Assembly (NCBI RefSeq): GCF_030063195.1
Contig: NZ_JASISS010000002.1
Location: 124,001 to 188,000, forward strand
Direction: 5' to 3'
Length of the DNA: 64,000 nucleotides
Source: Cryobacterium sp. PH31-AA6
GTDB taxonomy: Bacteria > Actinomycetota > Actinomycetes > Actinomycetales > Microbacteriaceae
Shown: one piece after another, positions 8,604-17,337 of the stretch
Layout: every line of letters starts with the position of its first letter
Numbering within the stretch: position 1 is the stretch's first letter
The notes under the pieces: generated by a model
What the model was told of the DNA's origin: nothing
Seen by the model: the letters and a program-made list of their open reading frames with translations, nothing else
The model's database searches: none
Made by a program: the position numbers and the translations under genes

Positions 8604-8840
8604 TTAGGACTTCGAGTTGGGGTCGGCGGGGCCGGCGGTCTTCGAGGAATCGTTGGCCGACGTGCCCGCATCAGACCCGGGGGTTTGATTCTCGGGTTCG
8701 TCACTCTTGATCTCGCTCTTGAAGATCTTCATCGACTGGCCCAGGCTGCGTGCGAGGCCCGGAAGCTTGGGCGCACCGAAGAGAAGGAGAACGATGACAA
8801 GGATGATCAGGAAATGCCATCCGGTCAGGTTGTTAAGCAT
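8604..8840 (-). CDS. tatA: Twin-arginine translocase subunit TatA, 78 aa
   Basis: One N-terminal transmembrane helix (MLNNLTGWHFLIILVIVLLL) is followed by the FGAPKLPGLARSLGQSMKIFK amphipathic region, which includes the family's FG-x-KLP hinge and the FKSE motif, and then an acidic low-complexity tail. This is a typical actinobacterial TatA. The ATG overlaps the end of the upstream small membrane-protein gene by 8 bp, and tatC follows 5 bp downstream, so pafC, the small protein, tatA and tatC are translated from one message. Confidence 0.96.
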   Translation of the reverse strand: MLNNLTGWHFLIILVIVLLLFGAPKLPGLARSLGQSMKIFKSEIKSDEPENQTPGSDAGTSANDSSKTAGPADPNSKS

Positions 8841-9177
8841 GAGGTTCCGTCCTCTGGGTGGAAGGGGCTTGCTGCAACAGTTTACCTCGGGCCACCAAGC
8901 GATCCCGACGCAGCTGGCGACGGAGCAGCCGTTCGGCGCGGGTGAGCTCGAAGTCGAGCTGGATATCCGCCCTGGTTTCGAACACGGCGGGCCGGAACCG
9001 CGGCTCCGGCGGGAGATCGGGCCGATCCCCGAGCTCGGCGACCTGATCGCCGAGTCGTTCGAGCGCATCGGCCGTGCGGATGGCCTTTCGGAAGAGCGCG
9101 TAGCCGAACCAGGCCAGCATCGCGAGCAGGCCAAGGACCAGACCGGTCCAGATCAGAATCCAACTCCACCAGGGCAT
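8833..9177 (-). CDS. Small single-pass membrane protein of unknown function between pafC and tatA, 114 aa
   Basis: An N-terminal membrane helix (about residues 3-28, beginning MPWWSWILIWTGLVLG) is followed by a charged helical cytosolic segment (KAIRTADALERLGDQVAELG) and a basic Arg/Leu-rich region near the C terminus (RAERLLRRQLRRDRL). I do not recognise a named family. It is placed 3 bp after the pafC stop and overlaps tatA by 8 bp, so it is cotranscribed with the Tat genes. Topology and position suggest a membrane-anchored accessory protein; a role in Tat export is only a guess from location. Confidence 0.75.
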   Translation of the reverse strand: MPWWSWILIWTGLVLGLLAMLAWFGYALFRKAIRTADALERLGDQVAELGDRPDLPPEPRFRPAVFETRADIQLDFELTRAERLLRRQLRRDRLVARGKLLQQAPSTQRTEPHA

Positions 9178-9180
9178 GGG

Positions 9181-10173
9181 TTACTCGTCCTGCACGGGGA
9201 CGACCGCGTCATACCGGGCCGCGCCGGCGGCGGCCCAGTCCCTGGTCAGCGCCCGCGCCTCTGACGGACCGACGACGGTGACGACGCCGGCGAGAGCGGC
9301 GACCATTCGCTTGAGACCGTGAAAGTGGGCGACCCGGAGGGACTGGAGGACCATGCCGTCTTTCCGGCCGGGGCCCGCGCCCTGGGGTGCGTAGTCGGCG
9401 AGCAGCGGAACCGCGGCAGCCGGGAGCTCGACGACGACCTCGAGGTCGGACTCTGACCCCTGGAAGAGCGTGTCGGGCAGCGTCTGCTCGGTGCGGTCCT
9501 CGGTGGGAAGATCCGTGACTCGCAGGCCGCTCATCCGGTCCAGCCGGAACGTGCGCATGGCGCCGCGCAGGTGACACCAGCCGCGCAGGTACCAGTCCTG
9601 GTCGACCGACTCGATGCGCAGCGGATCGACGTGCCGCGCCTCATGGTCGCCGCGGGAGCTGAGGTAGTCGAACTCGATCTGGACGCCGTTTCCGACCGCG
9701 ACCTTGATCAGCGCGATGGCCGCCCCCGGTTCGGTGCTGGACACGGCGACCTGGCTGGGGGTGGCCGATGCGCTGCGGGTGAGTTTGGCCATCAGGGAGG
9801 CGATGGCCTCGATGTCCGCGTTCTCGGGCAGCGACGACAGATACTGCAGGCCCGCGATCAGCGCCGCCGCCTCCCTGGCGGAGAAGCGCGGAGAGTCGTC
9901 GATCGCGACCAGGTGGGTGAGCACGATGTTGTCGTTGGTCTCGAACTCCTCCCAGTGGATGTCGAAGAGGTCGCCGTGCAGGTACTGGCGGGTATCCCCG
10001 GGAATCCCCGACATCGCGATCAGGTTGACCGCGTCGCGCACCCGTTCGGGCGAAACCCCGAAGTGGGCGGCGACCGTACTGACGCTGACCCGTTCGTGAT
10101 CCATCAGGTAGGGAACGAGCGACAGGAGGAACGTCAGTTTGTCGGAGGCCCCCAGGGCCGGTGCCGCGCTCAT
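9181..10173 (-). CDS. pafC: WYL-domain transcriptional regulator PafC, 330 aa
   Basis: An N-terminal winged helix-turn-helix region (residues about 10-60, VSVSTVAAHFGVSPERVRDAV) is followed by a WYL domain (VDPLRIESVDQDWYLRGWCHLRGAMRTFRLDRM) and a C-terminal WCX extension. PafB and PafC form a heterodimeric activator of the mycobacterial DNA-damage response and are encoded together. The ATG overlaps the pafB stop by 4 bp. Order pafB-pafC-tatA-tatC-helY is the standard actinobacterial arrangement, which fixes the identity better than the sequence alone. Confidence 0.93.
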   Translation of the reverse strand: MSAAPALGASDKLTFLLSLVPYLMDHERVSVSTVAAHFGVSPERVRDAVNLIAMSGIPGDTRQYLHGDLFDIHWEEFETNDNIVLTHLVAIDDSPRFSAREAAALIAGLQYLSSLPENADIEAIASLMAKLTRSASATPSQVAVSSTEPGAAIALIKVAVGNGVQIEFDYLSSRGDHEARHVDPLRIESVDQDWYLRGWCHLRGAMRTFRLDRMSGLRVTDLPTEDRTEQTLPDTLFQGSESDLEVVVELPAAAVPLLADYAPQGAGPGRKDGMVLQSLRVAHFHGLKRMVAALAGVVTVVGPSEARALTRDWAAAGAARYDAVVPVQDE

Positions 10174-11204
10174 GCCGTGCCTTCCTGAGCGGGGTCGGTG
10201 TGTGCGTCCCTGACCCCGACCAGGCGGGACAGGACGGCTGCGCGAAGCGCGACCGGCGACCGCACGAGTACCTCGGGCCCGTATCCGGCTAGTTCATCGG
10301 CGAGGATGTTGAGGTCGGTGTAGTGCAGCGCCACCATCGATTCCCCCGCGAGCAGGCCGGGTTCCAGGGCCTGGCGTTTGGAGAGGCGAACCCCGGCGTC
10401 GCTGCCGGGTTCGACCGTGATCTCGGCCAGGTTCGCGCGCCAGAGCGCGTCGAGCTCGGCGAGGGCCTCCTGGCCCTTGCCTTCGCCGTCGGGCACGAAC
10501 GTGGCCCCCGGAACGTTGGTCACCGGGCCGACGATCCGGGACAGGAGGAAGGTGCGCGTCGCCTGGGATTCCTGGTCGGTGCCGAAGAGGTGCCAGCGCC
10601 CTTCGTGCAGCACCACGGCCTGCGGGGCGACCCGGCGACGCCGCGGGGCGCCCTCCCCCGGCTTGAGGTAGTGGAAGGCGACGATCTGGCCTCGGTCCAT
10701 CGCCTTGCTCAGCGGCTCGAAGGACGCGTCCCGAACGCGCAGGGTCGGCGAGTAGCCGAGCACGGGGTCGGTTGAGTCGACGCCGAGGGAATTGAGCTTG
10801 GTGAGCGCGCGTCGGGACTCGCCTGAGAGCGAGCCCTCGCGCCACACGGTGGCGGCGAGTTTCAGGAGCATGAGCTCGTCAGCCGAGAAACTCACATCGG
10901 CCGGGAGCTCGTAGAGCCCCTTGGGGATGCGGTAACGCAGATGATGGTTACTTCCCGGATCGTCCGGCGGTTCGACGGTCTCGAGCGGAATGCCCAGTTC
11001 GCGGATGTCGTCCTTGTCGCGCTCGAACTGGCGCTCCAGGCTGGCATTGTCGCCACCGACCGCGTAGCGCTGCCGATAGCCCTGCACGGTGGAGAGAATC
11101 TCGGACTTGGACAGGCCGATCTCGGTCGCGATGAGCGCGAGAACGAGGCTGAACAGGCGTTCTTCAACCGAGATACGGCTGGGCTTCTCCGGGATGGTGG
11201 ACAC
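10170..11204 (-). CDS. pafB: WYL-domain transcriptional regulator PafB, 344 aa
   Basis: The layout matches PafC: a helix-turn-helix start (EERLFSLVLALIATEIGLSKSEILSTVQGY), a middle region with FSADELMLLKLAATVW, a WYL domain (RVAPQAVVLHEGRWHLFGTD), and a WCX tail. The GTG start lies in the gap from the FKBP gene stop at 11242. PafB and PafC act together at RecA-independent DNA-damage promoters in mycobacteria. The pafA ligase gene that normally sits just upstream in proteasome-containing actinobacteria is absent here; a lipoprotein FKBP occupies that place. Confidence 0.93.
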   Translation of the reverse strand: MSTIPEKPSRISVEERLFSLVLALIATEIGLSKSEILSTVQGYRQRYAVGGDNASLERQFERDKDDIRELGIPLETVEPPDDPGSNHHLRYRIPKGLYELPADVSFSADELMLLKLAATVWREGSLSGESRRALTKLNSLGVDSTDPVLGYSPTLRVRDASFEPLSKAMDRGQIVAFHYLKPGEGAPRRRRVAPQAVVLHEGRWHLFGTDQESQATRTFLLSRIVGPVTNVPGATFVPDGEGKGQEALAELDALWRANLAEITVEPGSDAGVRLSKRQALEPGLLAGESMVALHYTDLNILADELAGYGPEVLVRSPVALRAAVLSRLVGVRDAHTDPAQEGTA

Positions 11205-11241
11205 GGTGCGAGTCTACCGAACCGTTGCCCGAGGCTCTCGC

Positions 11242-12210
11242 CTAGTCGGTCCCGAGAATATCGGCCACGAAGATGAGCGTCGAACCCGCGGGGATCGACC
11301 CTTGGGCGGTGTCACCGTAGGCCAGGTTCGGCGGGATCACGGTGACGATCTGCGATCCGACGGTCTGGCCGATCAGCGCGTTGGCGAAGCCGGGAATGAT
11401 CCCGCCCTGGGTCTTGGACCCGTCCGCGGCGAGGAACTGTACCGGACCGTTCTTGGCCCAGCTCGAGTCGAAGACGGTCTTCTCGGACCAGAGCACCCCC
11501 GTGTAGTGCACGGTCACGGTGTCGCCCTCGGCAACCTTACGGCCGGTGCCCTTTTTGAGCACGCCGATCTGCTGCTTGGTCGGAGCGGCGCCGGACGGGA
11601 CGGAGATGCCGGGCGTGCCGTCTGCGGCGAGCACGACTCCGGGCAGTCCGTTGGCGACGGGCTGGCCAGCGCCGTCTGCGCGAGGCAGGTAGGACTTCAC
11701 CACGTCGATCACGAAGACCAGGGCGTCGGTCGCGGCCACGCCGATCTGATCGTTTCCGCCCTGCGGGCCGAATGCGTCGTCGGGCGTGACGACCACGGCG
11801 ACCCGCGACCCGACCTGGGCGCACTGGAGGCCCTCGGCGAGGCCCTTGATCGTCTTGTCGTTGAGCACGAATGACGTGGCGCTGGTGCCGTCATACTTGC
11901 TCGCGTCGATGACGGCGCCGGTCGTGCCGTTGTACACGGAGAGTTCGATCTTGACCTGTTGTCCGGAGACGAGGCCGGGGCCCGTGCCGGGCAGGATCTC
12001 GCTGCGCTGGGTGGTGCCGGACTTCAGCGGGGTCGGAAAGCTGACCGTGGGAGCACTGCCGGCCTCGCCGGTGACCGAGACCAGTTTGGCGGCCGCGCCA
12101 TCCGTGACCGGCGACTGGCAGGACGCGGCGGCTGAGCCGTCGGTGCTGCAACCGCTGAGGACGGTCATCAGCAGCGCCGCGGTTGCGACGAGTACAGGAG
12201 CTCTGCGCAC
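11242..12210 (-). CDS. FKBP-type peptidyl-prolyl isomerase lipoprotein, 322 aa
   Basis: A lipoprotein signal with lipobox LSGC (cleavage before Cys at about residue 21) is followed by a degenerate FKBP-like module (QQVKIELSVYNGTTGAVIDA, VGSRVAVVVTPDDAFGPQG) and a canonical C-terminal FKBP domain (GDTVTVHYTGVLWSEKTVFD, IIPGFANALIGQTVGSQIV, IPPNLAYGD, STLIFVADILG). It should act as an extracytoplasmic prolyl isomerase or chaperone anchored by Lnt/Lgt-processed lipid. It lies between trmI and pafB. The GTG start directly precedes the positively charged n-region. Confidence 0.92.
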   Translation of the reverse strand: MRRAPVLVATAALLMTVLSGCSTDGSAAASCQSPVTDGAAAKLVSVTGEAGSAPTVSFPTPLKSGTTQRSEILPGTGPGLVSGQQVKIELSVYNGTTGAVIDASKYDGTSATSFVLNDKTIKGLAEGLQCAQVGSRVAVVVTPDDAFGPQGGNDQIGVAATDALVFVIDVVKSYLPRADGAGQPVANGLPGVVLAADGTPGISVPSGAAPTKQQIGVLKKGTGRKVAEGDTVTVHYTGVLWSEKTVFDSSWAKNGPVQFLAADGSKTQGGIIPGFANALIGQTVGSQIVTVIPPNLAYGDTAQGSIPAGSTLIFVADILGTD

Positions 12211-12332
12211 GGGTTCTCATTTCTGGGGGAAGTCCGGGTGGTGCGGGAAGTTTGCGGCGATTCGCGGCCGGAGCCAATCCTAACCGGCGCCGGTCGCGGC
12301 CGCCGCCTGTCCAGGCCGGCCCGGCCCGGGGA

Positions 12333-13376
12333 TCAGTCTTCGGGTTCGCCGGAGTCCGCTTCCCGGGGCTCGATCTCGTCGCCGGCCAGGTTGCGTGCCT
12401 TGGAGAGCGCCGCTCCCGTTTCGGCGATGCGGATCCTCTTGCGCATCACCTTGGGGCTGATGCTGCGTTCGCCGAGGGCGCCCGGGGTCCAGGCCTCCAC
12501 GTCGGCGTCGGAGAAGTCGGTCTTGGACGGGCGGCGTTTGAGCTCCGGCAGGATGGTGTCCGGGGCGAGGCGCCGGGCCGTGATCAGGAATCCGGTGTGC
12601 CCGATCATCCGGTGGTCGGGGCGCACGGCCAGTCCTTCGACGTGCCAGCCGCGCACCATGGTCTCGTGCGAGTCGGGGTTCGTGTACTGCCCGGTTGCGC
12701 GGATGGCCTCCGCAACCCGCGAAAGCTGGGTCACCGTAGCCACGTAGCAGAGCAGTACTCCCCCGGGTTTGAGGGCGGCGGAGACGACCTCGAGGCATTC
12801 CCACGGCGCGAGCATGTCGAGAACGACCCGGTCGACACTCTGGTCGGGCATGGTCTCCGGCAGGGTGGCCGCGAGGTCGCCGAGCGTGATCGACCAGTTC
12901 TGCGGGTCGGAGCCGAGGAACGTGGCGACGTTGTCGCGGGCGACATCGGCGAATTCCTCGCGGCGTTCGAAGGAGGCCAGCCGGCCGGCGGGACCGATGG
13001 CCCTGAGCAGCCAGATCGAGAGGGCGCCGGAGCCGACGCCGGCCTCGACCACGGTGGCGCCGGGGAAAATATCGGCCTGCGCGAGGATCTGGGCCGCATC
13101 CTTCGGGTAGATGATGGCGGCGCCGCGCGGCATGGACATGACGAAGTCGATCAGGAGCGGTCGCAGGGCGAGGTGCTCGACGCCGACGTTGTTGGTCACG
13201 ACGGAGCCGTCCGGCAGGCCGATGATGTCGTCGTGGGCCAGGATGCCGCGGTGCGTGTGGAAGACCTTGCCCGGCTCGAGGGTGATCGTGTTCAGCTTGT
13301 TCTTGGGGCCGGTCAACTGCACCCGGTCGCCGATCCGGAACGGACCGCTGTTCTGGATGACCTGGTTGTCGCTCAT
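12333..13376 (-). CDS. trmI: tRNA (adenine(58)-N(1))-methyltransferase TrmI, 347 aa
   Basis: An N-terminal beta domain (FRIGDRVQLTGPKNKLNTI, FHTHRGILAHDDIIG) is followed by a Rossmann SAM-binding fold (YPKDAAQI, ATVVEAGVGSGALSIWL) and the catalytic/adenine-binding region DRVVLDMLAPWECLE. This matches bacterial/archaeal TrmI, which makes m1A58 in the T-loop of tRNAs. The last 70 residues are a charged tail rich in Glu/Arg. The ATG overlaps the stop of the HAD gene by 4 bp. In many actinobacteria this gene begins the proteasome locus; here that locus is missing downstream. Confidence 0.94.
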   Translation of the reverse strand: MSDNQVIQNSGPFRIGDRVQLTGPKNKLNTITLEPGKVFHTHRGILAHDDIIGLPDGSVVTNNVGVEHLALRPLLIDFVMSMPRGAAIIYPKDAAQILAQADIFPGATVVEAGVGSGALSIWLLRAIGPAGRLASFERREEFADVARDNVATFLGSDPQNWSITLGDLAATLPETMPDQSVDRVVLDMLAPWECLEVVSAALKPGGVLLCYVATVTQLSRVAEAIRATGQYTNPDSHETMVRGWHVEGLAVRPDHRMIGHTGFLITARRLAPDTILPELKRRPSKTDFSDADVEAWTPGALGERSISPKVMRKRIRIAETGAALSKARNLAGDEIEPREADSGEPED

Positions 13377-14131
13377 ACGCTGCTTACGTCCTCGTGGTTG
13401 GCCGATTCGGGATCGGGCTGAATCGGTGTTCGTTCGGGTCGGCCGCGCCGCTCACCGAAGACGGCGGTGAGTCCCGCCAGGGTCCGCCCGGAGAGGGTCG
13501 GCCACAGATCGTAGTGTGCGCTTTCCGGGAGGGAGACAATGTGGGGCACGCCGATGACGACCGCACCGGAGGCGACGGCAGCAGCGATCCCGGGCAGGGA
13601 GTCCTCCACGGCGAGGCACCACCCGGGGTCGACGCCCAGGTGGCCGGCCGCGGAGAGGTAGGCCTCCGGATGCGGTTTGCTGTTGGTGACCATATCCCCC
13701 GCGACGATCGTGTCGAAGGCGGAGAATCCGACGAGGTCGGCGACCTGGCGCGCCATCCGTTCGGTGGACATGGTGACGAGCGCCATGGGAACGCCGGCCG
13801 CCTTGAGTTCGGTGAGCAGGGGCAGTGCGCCGGGGCGCCACGGCGGTCCGAGGTCACGCAGCAGCTCCTGCACCCGGTCGGTGAGCCGGTTCACGATCGC
13901 GTCTGCGTCGAGGTCGACCCCGCGCCCCTGCAGGATCGACGCGGACCCCCACAGGCCGGAGCCGACGAGCAGCATGCCGTCGCTGTGGGTCCAGGCGCCG
14001 CCGAACGACTCGACGAGCTCGGTCTCCGCCCGCATCCAGTACGGCTCGGAGTCGACGATGGTCCCATCCATGTCCCACAGCACGGCCGCAGGCAGGAGTG
14101 TTTTGGAACGGATCGGGTGCACGGAGTCCAA
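13373..14131 (-). CDS. HAD-superfamily hydrolase (beta-phosphoglucomutase-like), 252 aa
   Basis: The HAD motifs are LWDMDGTIVDSEP (nucleophile and acid Asp, residues about 18-30), ALVTMSTERM (motif II region), and SKPHPEAYLSAAGHLG with VEDSLPGIAAAVASGA (motifs III/IV). The alpha-helical cap lies between motifs I and II. It is probably a phosphatase of a small phosphorylated metabolite; the substrate cannot be read from sequence. The start is uncertain: TTG at 14131 or GTG three codons in (14122). It is translated into trmI with a 4-bp overlap and is divergent from the PAC2 gene. Confidence 0.88.
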   Translation of the reverse strand: MDSVHPIRSKTLLPAAVLWDMDGTIVDSEPYWMRAETELVESFGGAWTHSDGMLLVGSGLWGSASILQGRGVDLDADAIVNRLTDRVQELLRDLGPPWRPGALPLLTELKAAGVPMALVTMSTERMARQVADLVGFSAFDTIVAGDMVTNSKPHPEAYLSAAGHLGVDPGWCLAVEDSLPGIAAAVASGAVVIGVPHIVSLPESAHYDLWPTLSGRTLAGLTAVFGERRGRPERTPIQPDPESANHEDVSSV

Positions 14132-14204
14132 GTGTAGAGGGCACCGCCTATCCTTGACTGATGGTGCGCCGGGTGGCGCGCTCCCGGGATCGAGGTTTCA
14201 CGCA

Positions 14205-15158
14205 GTGACAGATGGCAACGGATTCCTCAGCGAACGCCTCCTTGTGGTCGCGTTCGAGGGCTGGAACGACGCAGGCGAGGCGGCCACCGGGGCGGTCGGC
14301 ACGCTCAAGGACCTGCTCGATGTGTCCCCCCTGGCGGAGATCGACCCGGAGACCTACTTCGATTACCAGTTCAACCGGCCGACCATCTCCGCCGGCGAAG
14401 ACGGCATCCGGGTGCTCGAGTGGCCCAGCGCGGTCATGTACGGGCCGACGACCCCGGGAGACTCTGCGGTGCCGTTGGCCGACGATGCACAGCTGCAGGT
14501 GAGCGGCACCAACGCCGGCAACATCTATCTGCTTCTCGGCACCGAACCCTCGCGCAGCTGGAAGAGCTTCGCGGCGGAGATCCTGGACGCGGCCCTCGCC
14601 GCGGACATCGGCGGCATCGTCTTCCTCGGGGCGATGCTCGCCGACGTGCCGCACACCCGCCCCATCTCGATTTTTGTTTCCAGCGACAACCCGCAGGTGC
14701 GGGCCGAGCTGCAGATCGAACGCAGCTCCTACGAGGGCCCGGTGGGCATTCTCAGCGTGCTCGCGATCGCTGCGGAGGCGCTGGGCATCCCCACCCTCTC
14801 GATCTGGGCATCCGTGCCTCACTACGTGCACAATGCGCCGTCGCCCAAGGCGATGCTGGCGTTGATCGACAAGCTCGAAGAGATCATCGACGTGGTCATT
14901 CCCCGTGGAGACCTGGTCAACGAGGCCTCGGAATGGCAGAGCGGGATCGATCTTCTGGCCGCCGAGGACGAGGAGATGGCCGCCTACATCGCCCAGCTGG
15001 AGCAGGCCAGGGACACCGTTGATTCCCCGGAGGCCAGCGGCGAGGCGATCGCCCAGGAGTTCGAGAAGTACCTTCGCAAGCGCGGCGACGGCAGGGACGG
15101 CCGCGGCGACGGCCGGGCGGACGGTCGACCCGGCCCCGAGGGGCCGCGCCAGCCCTGA
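14205..15158 (+). CDS. PAC2-family protein (proteasome-assembly-chaperone-like), 317 aa
   Basis: The PAC2 domain is recognised by VVAFEGWNDAGEAATGAV at residues about 11-28, FDYQFNRPTI, the ligand-loop segment PSRSWKSFAAEILD, and GVLADVPH-like LGAMLADVPHTRP, followed by YEGPVGILSVLAIAAEALG. A C-terminal acidic helix ends in a low-complexity GDGRDGRGDGR tail. The GTG start is taken because it opens the conserved domain and upstream codons look intergenic. Actinobacteria encode this family next to mshC and trmI, as here. Function is unknown despite the chaperone-derived name. Confidence 0.85.
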   Translation: MTDGNGFLSERLLVVAFEGWNDAGEAATGAVGTLKDLLDVSPLAEIDPETYFDYQFNRPTISAGEDGIRVLEWPSAVMYGPTTPGDSAVPLADDAQLQVSGTNAGNIYLLLGTEPSRSWKSFAAEILDAALAADIGGIVFLGAMLADVPHTRPISIFVSSDNPQVRAELQIERSSYEGPVGILSVLAIAAEALGIPTLSIWASVPHYVHNAPSPKAMLALIDKLEEIIDVVIPRGDLVNEASEWQSGIDLLAAEDEEMAAYIAQLEQARDTVDSPEASGEAIAQEFEKYLRKRGDGRDGRGDGRADGRPGPEGPRQP

Positions 15159-15168
15159 TCCGGTCCGG

Positions 15169-16452
15169 CTACAGGGTCACGCCGAGCAGCGCGTCCACGG
15201 CCAGCGCCACGGACGCCGGATCGTCGACGGCACCGGCAGCGGCGGCGGCGTCGAGCACGGCCAGCGCACCCGGGGTGTCCAGGTCGGCGACCAGGGCGGC
15301 ACGGAGCGCCTCGATCACCGTGCCGGAATCCGCCTGCCCCGGACGTGCGTCGACGCCGAACGCGGCGATCCACGCCGCCAGCCGGGCGATCGCGGCGTCG
15401 AGGTGCGCGTCCGTCCATTCCCAGTCGGTGCGGTAGTGCTGGCCCAGTAGGGCGATGCGGATGGCCCGCGCGTCCACTCCGGCGGCGCGCAGTCCGGAGA
15501 CCAGCACCAGGTTGCCGAGTGACTTGCTCATCTTCTCGCCCTGGTAGGCGACCATGCCGGTGTGGCTGTACACCCCGGCGAGCGGATGGCCGGACAGCGC
15601 CGCAGCGTGCCCGGCGCTCATGTCATGGTGCGGGAAGACCAGGTCGCTCCCACCGCCCTGCACGGTGAAGTCGGTGCCGAGCTCCTTCAGCGCGATCACG
15701 GAGCATTCGATGTGCCAGCCGGGGCGTCCAGCGCCGACCGGTGAGGGCCAGAACGGTTCGCCGGCCCGCTGGGCACGCCAGAGCAGCGGGTCGAGGGGGT
15801 CCCGCTTGCCGGGGCGCTCCGGGTCTCCGCCGCGCTGGGCGGACAGGGCGAGCATCTCCGGCCTGGCCAGGTTGCTCTCGTCGCCGAGGGTCCACGGCGC
15901 GAGGCGCTCCGCTGCGGCGATGTCGAAGTAGATATCCGAACCTGCGGTTTCGACCGTGCCGAGTCGAGCGGTGTCGACGATGGAGTCATCGGTCGGCACC
16001 GTGTAGGCCATGCCGGCGTCCCAGAGCTGGGCGACGGCCGCGGCGATCTCGTCGACGACGTCGGTGACGGCGACGTAGTCGTTGGGCGGGATGATGCCCA
16101 GGGCTTCCATGTCCGATCGGAACAGGTCGACCTGACTGGCGGCGAGTACCTGCCAGTCGACCCCGGTCGCGGTGGCGCGCTCGAGCAGCGGATCGTCCAC
16201 ATCGGTGACGTTCTGGGCGTAGTGAACCCGGAAGCCGGCGTCGAGCCAGACCCGCTGGAGCGTGTCAAAGGCCAGGTAGGTGGCCGCGTGGCCGAGATGA
16301 GTCGCGTCGTACGGGGTGATGCCGCAGACGTAGAGCCGGGCGGCGGCCTCGGGGCGCGCCTCCACGAGCGCCTGCGTCGCGGTGTCGTAGAGCCAGGGTG
16401 CGGCTGACTGGCCGGGGAGTTTCGGGATTTCGGGTCGTTGCCAGGCGCGCAT
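15169..16452 (-). CDS. mshC: L-cysteine:GlcN-Ins ligase MshC (mycothiol biosynthesis), 427 aa
   Basis: A cysteinyl-tRNA-synthetase paralogue: [16 protein letters not shown] (zinc-binding C43 and HLGH, residues 52-55), [17 protein letters not shown], the [14 protein letters not shown] and [11 protein letters not shown] zinc motifs, and [10 protein letters not shown]. The distinctive THLGH sequence and shortened C-terminal region separate MshC from true CysS. The enzyme joins cysteine to glucosaminyl-inositol with ATP in mycothiol synthesis. It lies 9 bp after uppP, which also agrees with MshC in other actinobacteria. Confidence 0.95.
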   Translation of the reverse strand: MRAWQRPEIPKLPGQSAAPWLYDTATQALVEARPEAAARLYVCGITPYDATHLGHAATYLAFDTLQRVWLDAGFRVHYAQNVTDVDDPLLERATATGVDWQVLAASQVDLFRSDMEALGIIPPNDYVAVTDVVDEIAAAVAQLWDAGMAYTVPTDDSIVDTARLGTVETAGSDIYFDIAAAERLAPWTLGDESNLARPEMLALSAQRGGDPERPGKRDPLDPLLWRAQRAGEPFWPSPVGAGRPGWHIECSVIALKELGTDFTVQGGGSDLVFPHHDMSAGHAAALSGHPLAGVYSHTGMVAYQGEKMSKSLGNLVLVSGLRAAGVDARAIRIALLGQHYRTDWEWTDAHLDAAIARLAAWIAAFGVDARPGQADSGTVIEALRAALVADLDTPGALAVLDAAAAAGAVDDPASVALAVDALLGVTL

Positions 16453-16461
16453 CCAACCAGC

Positions 16462-17319
16462 CTAGCTAGCCGGGATGGTGTTGGTCGCCAGCAGGGCGAA
16501 GAGCCCGAGTCCGAGGGCGATCCGGTAGATCACGAACGGCAGGAAGCTGCGCTTGGAGATGTAGTTCATGAAGAAACCGATCACGAACAGGGCCACGACG
16601 AACGCGATGACCGTGGCGACCAGGGTTTCGAACGGGCTGAAGACCTCGGGGGCGCAGTTGGCGGCGGCGGCGATGCAGGGGTTCGCGATCGACTTGTACA
16701 TCTGGTAGAAACCGCTGCCCAGGACCGCGGGGATGGCGAGCAGGAAGGCGTAGCGGGCGGCGGCGCGGCGCTCATACCCCATGAACAGGCCGGCGGTGAT
16801 GGTGCCGCCCGACCGGGAGACCCCGGGGATCAGGGCGAGAGCCTGGGCGAACCCATAGATGACGCCGTGGGTGACGGTGATGTCCTTGAGCCGGCGCTTC
16901 TTGGCGCCGACGTAGTCGGCGATGCCGAGCAGGATTCCGAAGGCGATCAGGACGCTCGCGGTGATCCACAGGTTGCGGAGCGACGATTCGATCTGATTCT
17001 GGAAGAGCAGCCCGAGCACGACGATCGGCAGGGAGCCGAAGATGATCAGCCAGCCCATCCGGGCATCCGGGTCGGTGCGCGGCACCTTGCCGACGAGCGA
17101 CCGGGACCATTGGCCGATGATGCGCACGATGTCGCGCCAGAAGAAGATGACGACGGCGGCCTCGGTGCCGATCTGGATGATGGCGGTGAACTGGGCGCCC
17201 GGGTCTGCCCCGGTGCCGAGGAAGACGCCCACGATGTGGATGTGGGCGCTTGAGGACACCGGCAGGAACTCGGTCAGCCCCTGGACGAGTCCGAGGATGA
17301 TCGCGTTGATTAGATTCAC
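16462..17319 (-). CDS. uppP: Undecaprenyl-diphosphate phosphatase UppP (BacA), 285 aa
   Basis: The polytopic protein carries both catalytic segments: [19 protein letters not shown] (residues about 13-31, acidic and Ser motif) and [20 protein letters not shown] near the middle. Eight membrane helices are expected. It recycles the lipid carrier by removing phosphate from undecaprenyl diphosphate at the outer membrane face. The ATG is 18 bp after the M20 peptidase stop and mshC follows by 9 bp, forming a three-gene operon. A second C55-PP phosphatase candidate (PAP2) lies at 22.4-23.1 kb. Confidence 0.96.
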   Translation of the reverse strand: MNLINAIILGLVQGLTEFLPVSSSAHIHIVGVFLGTGADPGAQFTAIIQIGTEAAVVIFFWRDIVRIIGQWSRSLVGKVPRTDPDARMGWLIIFGSLPIVVLGLLFQNQIESSLRNLWITASVLIAFGILLGIADYVGAKKRRLKDITVTHGVIYGFAQALALIPGVSRSGGTITAGLFMGYERRAAARYAFLLAIPAVLGSGFYQMYKSIANPCIAAAANCAPEVFSPFETLVATVIAFVVALFVIGFFMNYISKRSFLPFVIYRIALGLGLFALLATNTIPAS

Positions 17320-17337
17320 TTGCCGCTCGCTTCGCTA

